Assembly: GCA_015065695.1 (NCBI GenBank)
Contig: SVPT01000011.1
Coordinates: forward strand, 1-38,710
Direction: 5' to 3'
From: Oscillospiraceae bacterium
GTDB lineage: Bacteria > Bacillota > Clostridia > Oscillospirales > Acutalibacteraceae
Length of the DNA stretch: 38,710 bases
This document shows, piece by piece, positions 1-8,594 of this stretch. Made by a program: the position numbers and the translations under genes. Below the pieces are notes generated by a model. The model did no database searches. It saw only the letters and a list, made by a program, of their open reading frames with translations, and had not been told where the DNA came from. The stretch's first letter is position 1. Every line of letters begins with the position of its first letter.

Positions 1-1752
1 ACCGTCCACATCGCCGCTGTATACCACCTCGCCGCCGTGGATACCTGCGCCGGGACCAATGTCCACGACATAGTCAGCAGAGCGTATGGTGTCCTCGTCA
101 TGCTCGACGACGATGAGGGTATTGCCCATGTCCCGCAGGTCACGGAGGGTTTGCAGCAGCTTGTCGTTGTCGCGCTGATGCAGACCGATGCTGGGCTCAT
201 CGAGGATATACAGCACGCCCATGAGCTGTGAGCCTATCTGCGTCGCAAGGCGTATGCGCTGGCTTTCGCCGCCGGAGAGGGTTGCTGACTGGCGGGAGAG
301 GGAAAGGTAATCCAGACCCACGCTCTCCAGAAAGCCCAGACGGGCGCGTATCTCTTTCAGTATGCGGTCGGCGATAAAATGCTCACGCTCGGTGAGCTGC
401 TCGCTGAGGGAGTCGATAAACTCCAGCATGGCGGTGACCGAAAGGTCGCTCAGCTCGCTGATGTTCCTTCCACCGACGGTGACACCAAGCACTTCCCTCT
501 TGAGCCTTTTTCCGCCGCACTCCTCGCAGTGGACGGCACTCATCATGCTCTCTATATCGGCTTTCATCCACGAGCTTTGCGTTTCACGGTATCTGCGCTC
601 CAGATTGCTGATAAGACCCTCGAACTCGGTCTCAAAGGCGCGTGTGCCGTAACCATCGGTACGCATGACCTTGATTTTCTCGCCGTTGGTGCCGTAAAGC
701 AGTGCGTGGACGCCCTCTTCGGATATTTCCCGTATGGGGGTATCGGTGGTGAAGCCGTAGCGTTCTCCCAGTCCGGCATAACACATCATGGCGATGGAGT
801 TGTCATCAACGGTGCGCCAGCCCGAAGCCTTGATTGCGCCCTGATTGATGGAGAGGGTGCGGTCGGGTATGACAAGGTCGGGGTCAACGTGCATGAACAC
901 GCCAAGACCGGAACACTTGTGGCAGGCACCGAAGGGGCTGTTGAAGGAGAACATACGCGGTGTAAGCTCCTCCACGCTGATTCCATGCTCGGGGCAGGCG
1001 TAATTCTGAGAGAAGGTAAGCTCCTCGCCGCCTACGATGCTCACCAGAGTAATGCCGCCAGACTGCGCGGAGGCGGTTTCCAGTGAATCTGCCAGTCTGC
1101 CGCGGACATCGGGCTTGATGACGATGCGGTCAACTATAATTTCCACTGTGTGCTTCTTGTTCTTGTCGAGGGTTATCTCCTCGGAGAGGTCGTAGATGTT
1201 TCCGTCCACTCGGACACGGACAAAGCCTGCCTTGCGGGCTGCCTCAAACTCCTTCTGCTGAGTGCCCTTGCGACCGCGCACGACCGGTGCCATGACCATT
1301 ATCTTTGTGCCCTCCGGAAGCTGCAGGACACTATCCACTATCTGGTCAATGGACTGCTGTTCAATCACCCTGCCGCAGACGGGGCAGTGGGGTATGCCGA
1401 TGCGGGCGTACAGCAGACGCAGATAGTCGTATATCTCCGTTACTGTGCCGACCGTGGAGCGCGGATTCTTGGACGTGGTTTTCTGGTCGATGGATATGGC
1501 GGGGGAAAGACCCTCGATGTAATCCATATCCGGCTTGTCCATCTGGCCGAGGAATTGCCTTGCGTATGCCGACAGCGATTCCACATAGCGTCTTTGACCC
1601 TCGGCATAGATGGTGTCGAAGGCGAGGGAGCTTTTGCCTGAGCCGGAAAGACCTGTGAAAACCACCAGCTTATCGCGGGGAATGGTGAGGTCGATGCTTC
1701 TGAGGTTGTTTTCTCTCGCACCCTTGATAACTATCTTTGATATATCTGCCAC
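1..1752 (-). CDS. uvrA: Excinuclease ABC subunit UvrA (partial, C-terminus off the left edge)
   Basis: DNA-damage recognition ATPase of nucleotide excision repair; it works with UvrB to load the incision complex. It is absent from the ORF track because it starts with GTG and leaves the window. The 584 codons seen begin at GTG 1752, six bases after an AGGAGG, reading [17 protein letters not shown]. Visible are Walker A GLSGSGKS, the [15 protein letters not shown] segment, the CPVC motif of the UvrB-binding region, a zinc-module region (ACPEHGIS ... CHKCSG, in which one of the usual four cysteines is replaced by His), and the ABC signature [16 protein letters not shown] followed by [13 protein letters not shown]. 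Only the first nucleotide-binding unit and the start of what follows are present; full-length UvrA is about 940 residues. uvrB is the next gene on the same strand, separated by two opposing genes. Confidence 0.97.
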   Translation of the reverse strand, partial: MADISKIVIKGARENNLRSIDLTIPRDKLVVFTGLSGSGKSSLAFDTIYAEGQRRYVESLSAYARQFLGQMDKPDMDYIEGLSPAISIDQKTTSKNPRSTVGTVTEIYDYLRLLYARIGIPHCPVCGRVIEQQSIDQIVDSVLQLPEGTKIMVMAPVVRGRKGTQQKEFEAARKAGFVRVRVDGNIYDLSEEITLDKNKKHTVEIIVDRIVIKPDVRGRLADSLETASAQSGGITLVSIVGGEELTFSQNYACPEHGISVEELTPRMFSFNSPFGACHKCSGLGVFMHVDPDLVIPDRTLSINQGAIKASGWRTVDDNSIAMMCYAGLGERYGFTTDTPIREISEEGVHALLYGTNGEKIKVMRTDGYGTRAFETEFEGLISNLERRYRETQSSWMKADIESMMSAVHCEECGGKRLKREVLGVTVGGRNISELSDLSVTAMLEFIDSLSEQLTEREHFIADRILKEIRARLGFLESVGLDYLSLSRQSATLSGGESQRIRLATQIGSQLMGVLYILDEPSIGLHQRDNDKLLQTLRDLRDMGNTLIVVEHDEDTIRSADYVVDIGPGAGIHGGEVVYSGDVDG

Positions 1753-1803
1753 AATGTGCCTCCTGAAAGATTAATATACTGAGTAATTCTACACAAATCG
1801 CAC

Positions 1804-1832
1804 TTGAAGTGAAGTGGCTTATGCTATATACT
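1804..1832 (+). promoter_or_regulatory. Putative sigma-A promoter of the membrane protein/UbiA pair
   Basis: TTGAAG and TATACT are separated by 17 bases, about 50 bases before the ATG at 1881. No comparable promoter for uvrA was clear on the other strand of this 128-base divergent gap. This is a consensus match only. Confidence 0.42.
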
Positions 1833-1880
1833 TATATTTATTGAAGCATTATGCTGAATTATTGTACATAGGAGAAGTTT

Positions 1881-3575
1881 ATGCTGCGAGTTTTGAAGTC
1901 CCCGCGGGGTAAAAATGAACTTTTGAATAATCTGAAGGGCAACTGGTTTATTCCGGTCAGCGGTATGCTGTTTGTCTGCAGCTCTCTGCGTAGAATTACG
2001 CTATCATCACTTGTCTGTGTCCCAGTTTCCTTTCTGACACTGCTTGTGATTGCTCTTCTGACAGAGTCGGTAATTCCCCATGTTAAAAATGACCGCACGG
2101 GGCACAAGCTCTTCTGGCTGCTTACCACCATCGGCATTGGGCTGAGCAACTATGACTGCTGCAGCAGGAAGTGGGTGGCATCGCCCAAGCTGGCGGGGCT
2201 GCTGGGGCGTCTCCCCTTTGGCGACAGCGCATGGGCCGCGCCTGCGCTGTACATATGCCTTCTGGTACTGGGTCTGCCCTTTGTATATGTCTGCCTGACC
2301 ATATTCGGGCAGAAGCTTCGCGCTGTGACGGCAAAGCACCGCATCTTCTCCGACATAAGCAAGACCGAGCGCATTGTTTACGCACTGCTGCTTGCGGTGA
2401 TATTCTCTTTGACTACGGCGGTTTTCCTTGACACCAACGCCTTTTCCGTACCTGACCCCAACTACAACGTCATCTACACCAGCGATTCGCCTTTCCTTGT
2501 GAAGAACAACGTGTACACCCATCTCTTCCATCTGGAAAATGACCTGCGGCAGCCTCTCTTCGCAATATTCGCCGCCCCCTTTACCGGTGCGGCATATCTC
2601 CTCGGACGGCTGCTGCCTGCCTTTGGCACACCCGCAGGTCTGCTGCCCGCGCTGTTTACCAATTTTGCGCAGATAGTCATGCTTATTGCCGCCTGCTTTA
2701 TGATGTCCAGGCTGCTGCGGCTTTCGGCAGCGGGAAGAATGGGCTTCTGCCTGCTGTTTGTTTCTACCTACACCTTTATCCTTGCGCCGCTGATGATGGA
2801 GCAGTACGTTGTTGCTTTCTTCTGGCTGATGCTTGCTGCCCTCTGCACTGTGGAGGGAAAGGCTGCGGACGCTGACGAGGTGGACGACATGGTACTTATC
2901 GGCGCGGCCGGCACACTGCTCACCAGTGTACTTTGCACACCGCTGGCAAGCCGCCGCTCGCCCCTGCGTGAGTTCCGGCAGTGGTTTGGCTCGATGCTGC
3001 GCACCGCCGGCGGGTTTGTACTGTGCGTGCTTGCCTTTGGCCGCGTTGATGTCCTCTTTGGACTGACCGCTGCCTTTGGCGGCTTCAGCCGCTATGACGG
3101 CGAGGCACTGACCCTCTCCGGCAAGCTGATGCAGTATTCCGTATTCCTGAAAAATGTATTTGTCCGTCCTGAGGCTGCGGTTTCTATGGGTGAATTCCCC
3201 TCCTGGCAGCTTCTGCCTGCGGAGACTTTCAGCATCTTCGGTATTATTGTTTTCCTGCTTGCCGCACTCAGCGTTGTGCTCAATCGCGACAAGCCCGCTG
3301 TGGTGCTTTCCGGCTGCTGGGCGGCTTTCTCCCTTGTGGTGCTGGTTGTGCTGGGCTGGGGCACTGCGGAAAACGGACTGATACTCTATTCCCTCTACTT
3401 CGGCTGGGCATTCTTCGTGCTGCTTTTTGCGCTGATGCAGAAGCTGTGCGAGGCACTTGACAAACCGGGTCTGCTGCCTGTGCTGTGCGCGGTAGGCATC
3501 GTCACGCTGTGGGTTTTCAATGTGCCTGCCATACGCGAGCTTATCGACTTTGCGAAAACATACTATCCCATCTGA
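1881..3575 (+). CDS. Polytopic membrane protein, possible GT-C-like glycosyltransferase
   Basis: The 564-residue product has roughly ten or more hydrophobic segments throughout. A hydrophilic, extracytoplasmic-looking stretch after the fourth or fifth helix (about residues 186-225) contains DTNAFSVPDPNYNV and YTSDSPFLVKNNVYTHLFH. An acidic residue just after an early helix, followed by a long loop and many helices, recalls polyprenyl-phosphate-sugar-dependent GT-C enzymes and uncharacterised families such as DUF6080, but I cannot assign a family with certainty. The start ATG follows AGGAGA. The gene ends 21 bases before a polyprenyl-phosphate phosphoribosyltransferase gene, so the two probably form an operon in which one makes a lipid-linked pentose and the other uses or handles it. 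That pathway link is inference. Confidence 0.72.
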   Translation: MLRVLKSPRGKNELLNNLKGNWFIPVSGMLFVCSSLRRITLSSLVCVPVSFLTLLVIALLTESVIPHVKNDRTGHKLFWLLTTIGIGLSNYDCCSRKWVASPKLAGLLGRLPFGDSAWAAPALYICLLVLGLPFVYVCLTIFGQKLRAVTAKHRIFSDISKTERIVYALLLAVIFSLTTAVFLDTNAFSVPDPNYNVIYTSDSPFLVKNNVYTHLFHLENDLRQPLFAIFAAPFTGAAYLLGRLLPAFGTPAGLLPALFTNFAQIVMLIAACFMMSRLLRLSAAGRMGFCLLFVSTYTFILAPLMMEQYVVAFFWLMLAALCTVEGKAADADEVDDMVLIGAAGTLLTSVLCTPLASRRSPLREFRQWFGSMLRTAGGFVLCVLAFGRVDVLFGLTAAFGGFSRYDGEALTLSGKLMQYSVFLKNVFVRPEAAVSMGEFPSWQLLPAETFSIFGIIVFLLAALSVVLNRDKPAVVLSGCWAAFSLVVLVVLGWGTAENGLILYSLYFGWAFFVLLFALMQKLCEALDKPGLLPVLCAVGIVTLWVFNVPAIRELIDFAKTYYPI

Positions 3576-3596
3576 GAGCGAGGTGCGAATTAAGCT

Positions 3597-4456
3597 ATGA
3601 AGAACTATCTCAAGCTGCTGCGGGTACACCACTATATAAAAAACCTGCTTATCTTTGCCGCGCTGGTTTTCAGCGGACAATTCTTCTCCCTGCCAAACCT
3701 GAAAACCGCTGGCATAGGCTTTGTATCCTTCTGCCTGATTTCCTCCGCTGTATACATTATAAACGACATACGCGACCGGGAAAAGGACCGCAAGCACCCC
3801 AAGAAGTGTCTGCGCCCCATCGCCTCCGGTGCTGTGCCTGTATGGTCGGCGACGGTGATAGCGGGTGTACTGGCAGCGGCAGCTATCGGCATAAACATAT
3901 GGCAGTTCAATCTGCCTGCCATTCTGCTCATCTCGCTGTACTTTGTGCTGAACATCGGCTACAGCATGGGACTGAGAATATCCCGCTCATTGACGTGACC
4001 ATTCTGGTATCCGGCTTTCTTATCCGCGTGGTTTACGGCGCGGTCATCACCGGCATTACCATCTCCGACTGGCTGTATCTGACAGTCATTGCTGTATCCT
4101 TTTTCTTCTCGCTGGGCAAGCGCAGAGGCGAGCTGCAGAAGGTGGGCGGCAGCGAATCCCGCAAGGTGCTTGACGCCTACAACGTAAACTTCCTTGACAA
4201 GAATATGTACATCTGCCTTGCCCTTGCCAATGTATTCTATGCCCTGTGGAGCATGGACCCTGACGTTACTGCAGCGTACAACGGCAAGCGGCTGGTGCTG
4301 ACTGTGCCCATTGTGCTGCTCATCACCATGAAATACAGCCTTAACATCGAGGGCGACTCCGACGGAGACCCTGTGGAGGTACTGCTCAAGGACAAGCTGC
4401 TTCTTCTGCTGTGCGTTGTTTACGCCGCGGTTATGATGTACATACTTTACTCTTGA
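3597..4456 (+). pseudogene. UbiA-family decaprenyl-phosphate phosphoribosyltransferase, frameshifted
   Basis: The family transfers phosphoribose from PRPP to a polyprenyl phosphate at the membrane. The N-terminal half (ORF 3597-3998, 133 residues) has the first catalytic motif NDIRDREKDRKHP (residues about 56-68). It runs into a stop shortly after GYSMGL. The homologous continuation, NIPLIDVTILVSGFLIRVVYGA, then KRRGEL and the KVLDAYNVNFLDKNM segment, lies in the next frame and ends at 4456. Together they make a normal protein of about 286 residues if one base is restored near 3975 (CTGAGAATATC, where CTGAAGAATATC would give LKNIPL). The break may be a real mutation or an assembly or sequencing error; no slippery heptamer is evident at the site. 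The track ORF 3485-4456 is only the second half plus meaningless upstream codons. Confidence 0.85.
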
Positions 4457-4475
4457 TAAACAACAGGATTTACCC

Positions 4476-4499
4476 AGCCGGCGGCTTTTGCTGCCGGCT
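4476..4499. terminator. Hairpin between convergent UbiA gene and uvrB
   Basis: AGCCGGC and GCCGGCT flank a GGC-TTTT-GCT core, giving a strong stem that overlaps the uvrB stop codon at 4498-4500. The T-tracts on either side are weak, so it may act as a bidirectional terminator or as an RNA end-protecting hairpin. Confidence 0.5.
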
Positions 4500-6471
4500 A
4501 TTCCTTTATGCCGTAAAGGGCACGCATCTCCTTTATTCTGTCGCGGAAATACGCAGCCTGCTCGAAATCCAGCAGCTTGGCGGCATCGCGCATCTGGCGG
4601 GTCATCTCTTTTATGCTCTCGGCAGCCTGCTGCTTGGTCAGCACCTTGCCCTTGCCCGCCTTTGCCTTTTCTCCCGGTGCGGAAATCTCGATAATGTCCG
4701 AAACCTTCTTGACGATGGTTTTGGGTACTATGCCGTTGGCTTCGTTATACGCCATCTGCAGGCTGCGGCGGCGGGCGGTTTCGCTGATGGCACGCTCCAT
4801 GGAGGGAGTAACCTCGTCGGCGTACATGATAACACGACCCCCGGAGTTTCTTGCGGCACGTCCCACCGTCTGTATCAGCGCGGTTTCGCTGCGGAGGAAG
4901 CCCTCCTTGTCGGCATCAAGTATTGCAACCAATGCGACCTCGGGTATATCAAGACCCTCGCGGAGAAGGTTTATACCCACAAGCACGTCGAAGGTGCCTA
5001 TGCGCAGGTCGCGGATTATCTCCATACGCTCTACGGTATCAACTCCGTGGTGCATATAGCGCACCTTTACCCCCAAGCTTTCCATATAAGCGGTAAGGTC
5101 CTCTGCCATCTTCTTGGTCAGCGTGGTGACAAGGGTGCGGAAGCCCTTGTCGGCAGTCATGTTTATCTCGGAAACAAGGTCATCTATCTGCCCATCGGTG
5201 GGGCGCACGCTTATCTCGGGGTCGAGCAGACCTGTGGGGCGGATGACCTGCTCCACAATCTGTGTGGACTTCTCTTTCTCAAAAGCGGCAGGGGTGGCAC
5301 TGACAAAGATGACCTGATTTATCTTGTCGTAAAATTCATCAAACTGCAGCGGGCGGTTGTCGTAGGCAGAGGGCAGGCGGAAACCGTAGTCGATAAGATT
5401 CTTTTTCCTCGCCCTGTCGCCCGCGTGCATTGCGCGCACCTGCGGCAGCGTTACATGAGATTCGTCGATGAACAGCAGGAAATCCTCGGGGAAGTAATCC
5501 AGCAGGGTAAAGGGTATCGCCCCTGCGGGTCTGCCCGCCAGAATACGCGAGTAGTTTTCTATGCCCGGGCAAAAGCCCATCTCTGACAGCATCTCTATAT
5601 CACTGAGTGTTTTCTGCTTGATACGCTGGGCAGAAATAAGGTCCCCCTGCTCCTCAAACCACGCTGCTCTTTCCGTCATCTCCTGCTCTATTTCTGCGAT
5701 GGCTTCGCGCATCTTGTCCTGCGGTACAATGTAATGGGATGCGGGATAGATGGCTATATGGGAAAGCTGACTTCTGACCTCGCCTGTCAGCGCATGAATC
5801 TCGGTGATGCGGTCAATCTCATCACCGAAGAACTCCACACGAATGGAAATATCGCCTGAATATGCCGGGAATATATCCAGAACATCGCCGCGCACACGGA
5901 ACTTATTGCGGGCAAAGCCGATGTCGTTGCGCTCATACTGCATCTCCGTCAGCTTGGCGATTACCTCCTGACGGCTCTTCTCCATTCCCGGGCGGAGGGA
6001 GAGTATCATGTTGCGGTAGTCGATGGGGTTGCCGAGGGTGTATATGCAGGAAACACTGGCGACAATGATGACATCGCGCCGCTCCGAAAGGGCGGAGGTT
6101 GCCGAATGGCGCAGCTTGTCTATCTCGTCGTTGATGGAGGAATCCTTTTCGATGTAGGTATCGGTTGAGGGGACGTAAGATTCCGGCTGATAGTAGTCAT
6201 AATAGGATACGAAAAACTCCACCGCGTTTTCGGGAAAGAACTCACGAAATTCGTTGCAGAGCTGGGCGGCAAGCACCTTGTTGTGGGCAAGCACCAGTGT
6301 GGGGCGGTTGACCTGCTCGATGATGTTTGCCATGGTGAAGGTCTTGCCGCTGCCGGTTACGCCCATAAGCGCCTGCTCGGTGTCTCCGCGTCTCAGACCC
6401 TCCACCAGCCTTGCAATGGCCTCCGGCTGGTCGCCTGTAGGACGGTATGCGGAATGCAGTTTGAAGTCCAT
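4498..6471 (-). CDS. uvrB: Excinuclease ABC subunit UvrB
   Basis: DNA helicase-like subunit that verifies damage and recruits UvrC. The ORF track opens at 6516, but the better start is ATG 6471 ([19 protein letters not shown]), which follows AAGGAGGGG by five bases and gives 657 residues, normal for UvrB. Seen in order are Walker A GVTGSGKT (37-44), the beta-hairpin [12 protein letters not shown] (about 89-100) that inserts between DNA strands, IDESH, the helicase motif [24 protein letters not shown], and the C-terminal UVR coiled coil ending [11 protein letters not shown]. It lies upstream of uvrA on the same strand, but the usual uvrBA adjacency is interrupted by the opposing pair at 1881-4456. 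A promoter and an SOS-box-like site lie upstream. Confidence 0.98.
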   Translation of the reverse strand: MDFKLHSAYRPTGDQPEAIARLVEGLRRGDTEQALMGVTGSGKTFTMANIIEQVNRPTLVLAHNKVLAAQLCNEFREFFPENAVEFFVSYYDYYQPESYVPSTDTYIEKDSSINDEIDKLRHSATSALSERRDVIIVASVSCIYTLGNPIDYRNMILSLRPGMEKSRQEVIAKLTEMQYERNDIGFARNKFRVRGDVLDIFPAYSGDISIRVEFFGDEIDRITEIHALTGEVRSQLSHIAIYPASHYIVPQDKMREAIAEIEQEMTERAAWFEEQGDLISAQRIKQKTLSDIEMLSEMGFCPGIENYSRILAGRPAGAIPFTLLDYFPEDFLLFIDESHVTLPQVRAMHAGDRARKKNLIDYGFRLPSAYDNRPLQFDEFYDKINQVIFVSATPAAFEKEKSTQIVEQVIRPTGLLDPEISVRPTDGQIDDLVSEINMTADKGFRTLVTTLTKKMAEDLTAYMESLGVKVRYMHHGVDTVERMEIIRDLRIGTFDVLVGINLLREGLDIPEVALVAILDADKEGFLRSETALIQTVGRAARNSGGRVIMYADEVTPSMERAISETARRRSLQMAYNEANGIVPKTIVKKVSDIIEISAPGEKAKAGKGKVLTKQQAAESIKEMTRQMRDAAKLLDFEQAAYFRDRIKEMRALYGIKE

Positions 6472-6515
6472 ATGCCCCTCCTTGAATTTCGTATCGCTAT
6501 CTTTTGTGCATACCA

Positions 6516-6544
6516 ATTATAATATACGTTTGTGGGTATTTCAA
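6516..6544 (-). promoter_or_regulatory. uvrB promoter
   Basis: Reading the minus strand, TTGAAA (6544-6539) and TATAAT (6521-6516) are separated by 17 bases. The start site would fall about 40 bases before the uvrB ATG. Confidence 0.65.
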
Positions 6545-6553
6545 CCCTAAATC

Positions 6554-6566
6554 GCACATATGTTCG
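6554..6566 (-). promoter_or_regulatory. LexA/DinR (SOS) box-like site upstream of uvrB
   Basis: The minus strand reads CGAACATATGTGC, which matches the Firmicutes SOS box CGAACRNRYGTTY at all but one position (GTG for GTT). It sits about 10 bases upstream of the uvrB -35 hexamer. DNA-damage control of uvrB by LexA is known in Firmicutes; use of this particular site is inferred. Confidence 0.5.
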
Positions 6567-6669
6567 TCTTTGGTTAATTTTTGTTGTCTGTTGTTTATTT
6601 TACTGTAACAATTGCATTTTGTTATTTCACCACTGGAACTTAATGTGACACAAGTGTAATTGGATATTA

Positions 6670-6698
6670 TCGACTTGTTCATATTAATATGGTACAAT
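6670..6698 (+). promoter_or_regulatory. Putative extended -10 promoter of the 6728 gene
   Basis: TCGACT, 17 bases, then TACAAT preceded by TGG (extended -10). The -35 matches the consensus at four of six bases. The predicted start site lies inside the 16-bp palindrome that follows. Confidence 0.45.
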
Positions 6699-6713
6699 TT
6701 GACTATAGTCAAA
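6698..6713. promoter_or_regulatory. Perfect 16-bp palindrome, operator candidate
   Basis: TTTGACTATAGTCAAA is its own reverse complement. It begins at the last base of the putative -10 and runs into the ribosome-binding site of the gene at 6728. Length and position suit a dimeric repressor, for example of the MarR type, whose sites are often of this form. No such regulator is adjacent, so the binding protein is unknown. Confidence 0.6.
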
Positions 6714-6727
6714 GGAGGAAATACATA

Positions 6728-7411
6728 ATGAACAACAGCGAGATTAACTACACTGCGCCGCTGGCTGAGCTTGACCCTGCGGAGGACAGCAGCAAAGGAA
6801 AGAAGAGATTAATCAAGGCAATAGCCATCACAGTGGGTGTGCTTGCACTGCTGACGCTGCCCGCCTGCTTCCTGCTGCTGTATTGCTCCGCAGCCACAGC
6901 GGTACCCACGGTGGTTGACGACCCTGCCAACTACATCTACGTTATCGGCCCGCAGGCAGTCAATGAATACGCTGACAAGTGGGGCTTCTCCGAGGAAATC
7001 TTCCCTGAAACTGTTGACGAAGAGCAGGTGCAGGATTTTGTGTCGGTATACTATAACCCATGGGACGCGCAGTACCTTGCCAAGCTGGTGGTCAGGTATC
7101 CCAAAGAACAGTATGATGCGGAAATGGCTCGGCTGAGTGCCATCGGCATTGACGACTACGAGGGCATCTACGGCGCGCAGGGCTTCGGCAATGGCTACAA
7201 GCTTGCTGCCATGGACTCTGACGAGTATCAGGGCATGGTGTATGCCCTCTCCGACGGCAAGGATACTATTATATATATTGAGATGATCTTCTGCAACTAC
7301 TTTATGGATCTGGATTACACTGAATACATTGAGAAAGAATACCTTCCGCTTGGCTTTGATGCCACGCCAGACAATCCTTACGAAGAAAAAATGATGAGCA
7401 GTGCGCAGTAA
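6728..7411 (+). CDS. Single-pass membrane protein of unknown function
   Basis: I do not recognise the family. The track starts at 6689, but ATG 6728 follows AAAGGAGG and is preferred, giving 227 residues. A hydrophilic, acidic N-terminus (MNNSEINYTAPLAELDPAED) and a KGKKR patch precede one hydrophobic segment at about residues 31-53 (AIAITVGVLALLTLPACFLLLY). A soluble domain of about 170 residues rich in Tyr, Asp and Glu follows. The Lys/Arg patch before the helix suggests an N-in topology with the large domain outside. It is monocistronic: its own promoter and palindrome precede it and a strong terminator follows. The palindromic operator suggests that expression is switched rather than constant. 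Confidence 0.8.
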   Translation: MNNSEINYTAPLAELDPAEDSSKGKKRLIKAIAITVGVLALLTLPACFLLLYCSAATAVPTVVDDPANYIYVIGPQAVNEYADKWGFSEEIFPETVDEEQVQDFVSVYYNPWDAQYLAKLVVRYPKEQYDAEMARLSAIGIDDYEGIYGAQGFGNGYKLAAMDSDEYQGMVYALSDGKDTIIYIEMIFCNYFMDLDYTEYIEKEYLPLGFDATPDNPYEEKMMSSAQ

Positions 7412-7436
7412 CGCTCTCTGAACATCAGCATACAGA

Positions 7437-7478
7437 AGCGGCACCCCATTGACCGACAATGGGGTGCCGCTTGTTTTC
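7437..7478 (+). terminator. Rho-independent terminator
   Basis: A perfect 14-bp stem, AGCGGCACCCCATT / AATGGGGTGCCGCT, with a 7-base loop is followed by TGTTTTCTATTT. It ends the transcript of the 6728 gene. The same hairpin lies just beyond the degV-family stop on the other strand, without a T-tract. Confidence 0.88.
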
Positions 7479-7496
7479 TATTTATATAGGTATGGC

Positions 7497-8378
7497 TTAC
7501 TCGCCGCGCTCGTCACCCATGAAGAAGAGCGCGACTGTGCCGGAGCCTGTGTGGCTGCCGATGACTGTGCCGATGTTGAAAATCTGCGGCTCGCCGTTCA
7601 GCTTGGGGAAGGCTTTCTTTACAAGGCGGGCGACCTCCTTTGCGTCGTCGATGCAGGCGGAGTGGCAGATATAGCAGCGACCGTTGTAGCCCGCACCGTT
7701 CTGGGCGTGCTGCTTCATGCGCTCTACGATTTCGACGATAACGCGTGCCTTGGGACGAATCTTCTCGCGGGGAATCAGCTTGCCCTCGTTGTTCATATTG
7801 AGCAGGGGGCAGATACCAAGCACTGTGCCTATCATGGCGGCTGTGCCGGAAACTCTGCCGCCGCGGCGGTAGTGCTTGAGGTTGGTGGAGAAGAACCAAT
7901 GGTGCAGGTTGAGGCGGTTATCCCTGACCCACTGCTCCAGCTCTTCCATCGAGGCTCCGTTGTCCCTCATTTCGGCTGCGTACTTGAGCAGCAGACCGTA
8001 ACCGGAGGAGGCACCAAGTGAATCCACAACGATGATTTTGCGTCCCGGGTTGCGCTCCATTACCTCTGCCGCGGCGATGCAGGCAGAGTTGTATGAACCG
8101 GAAAGTCCGGAGGAAAACGCAATATGCACGATGTCGCCCTGCTCCAGCCACTGCTCAAAGAGCGCGGTATACTGACCTACGCTGCACTGTGTGGTGGTGG
8201 GCATTGCGCCCTCATCTATTCGGCGGAAGAACTCGTCAGCGGGGAGTGTTGTGCCGAAATCATCAACATACACCTTATCGTCCATCACAAAACTGAGAGG
8301 GCTGTAGAGAATGTTGAGCTGCCTGAGCATATCAAGGGTCAGGTCGCAGGTGGAATCACAGGTAATGATATAGGACAT
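7497..8378 (-). CDS. DegV family fatty-acid-binding protein (FakB-like)
   Basis: DegV proteins bind a single fatty acid; in FakAB systems they present it to the FakA kinase for phosphorylation and entry into phospholipid. This 293-residue protein begins MSYIITCDSTCDLTLDML, the usual DegV opening with its D-S-T/C-D motif. It carries FSSGLSGSYNSA (about residues 88-99) and IIVVDSLGASSGYG, which form the lipid pocket in the family, and a C-terminal GTVIGSHTGSGTVALFF containing the conserved His. The start ATG 8378 follows GGAGG. No fakA is in the window. It is transcribed divergently from a TetR-type regulator, which is therefore a likely controller of it; that link is inference. Confidence 0.93.
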   Translation of the reverse strand: MSYIITCDSTCDLTLDMLRQLNILYSPLSFVMDDKVYVDDFGTTLPADEFFRRIDEGAMPTTTQCSVGQYTALFEQWLEQGDIVHIAFSSGLSGSYNSACIAAAEVMERNPGRKIIVVDSLGASSGYGLLLKYAAEMRDNGASMEELEQWVRDNRLNLHHWFFSTNLKHYRRGGRVSGTAAMIGTVLGICPLLNMNNEGKLIPREKIRPKARVIVEIVERMKQHAQNGAGYNGRCYICHSACIDDAKEVARLVKKAFPKLNGEPQIFNIGTVIGSHTGSGTVALFFMGDERGE

Positions 8379-8434
8379 GGGTACCTCCGGAAAATCTTAA
8401 TTGACAAATGTTGATTTATTTGCTATTGTTGATT

Positions 8435-8463
8435 ATTATACAGTACATCATTAATGCAGACAA
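8435..8463 (-). promoter_or_regulatory. degV-family gene promoter
   Basis: On the minus strand TTGTCT (8463-8458) and a perfect TATAAT (8440-8435) are separated by 17 bases, about 56 bases before the start codon. Confidence 0.62.
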
Positions 8464-8478
8464 TATGCCGTTTGAGAA

Positions 8479-8518
8479 TATTTGTCTATAATGCGACACA
8501 ATCGATGTATTTGTCTAT
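8479..8518 (+). repeat. Two direct copies of TATTTGTCTAT in the divergent promoter region
   Basis: The 11-base sequence occurs at 8479-8489 and 8508-8518, 29 bases apart (close to three helical turns), between the degV-family promoter and the tetR-type gene. A TATAAT follows the second copy at 8519-8524 and may be the -10 of the tetR-type gene, with a poor -35. The repeats may be activator sites or chance AT-rich sequence. Confidence 0.4.
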
Positions 8519-8556
8519 TATAATAGCGCATTATGTTAACTAATTCACTATTTTTT

Positions 8557-8571
8557 GTTAACGCCGTTAAC
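8557..8571. promoter_or_regulatory. Operator-like palindrome before the TetR-type gene
   Basis: GTTAACG-C-CGTTAAC has perfect 7-bp arms around one central base, a typical TetR-family operator shape. It lies about 10 bases before the ribosome-binding site of the regulator gene. A further GTTAAC half-site is at 8535-8540. Autoregulation is the simplest reading. Confidence 0.58.
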
Positions 8572-8594
8572 GACAGGTAAAAGGAGGAACGAAA

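Noticed and set aside
2007-3797. A 596-codon minus-strand frame opposite the membrane protein
   Set aside because: Gln/Lys/His-rich translation is typical of the antisense of a hydrophobic protein; the plus strand has the ribosome-binding site and a promoter.
3485-3990. First part of the track ORF 3485-4456 as a real N-terminus
   Set aside because: Its first ~165 residues are out-of-frame readings of the upstream gene and of the UbiA N-terminal half, which is plainly coded in the frame starting at 3597.
4411-5586. A 391-codon plus-strand frame opposite uvrB
   Set aside because: uvrB is certain on the other strand, and this frame begins inside the preceding gene.
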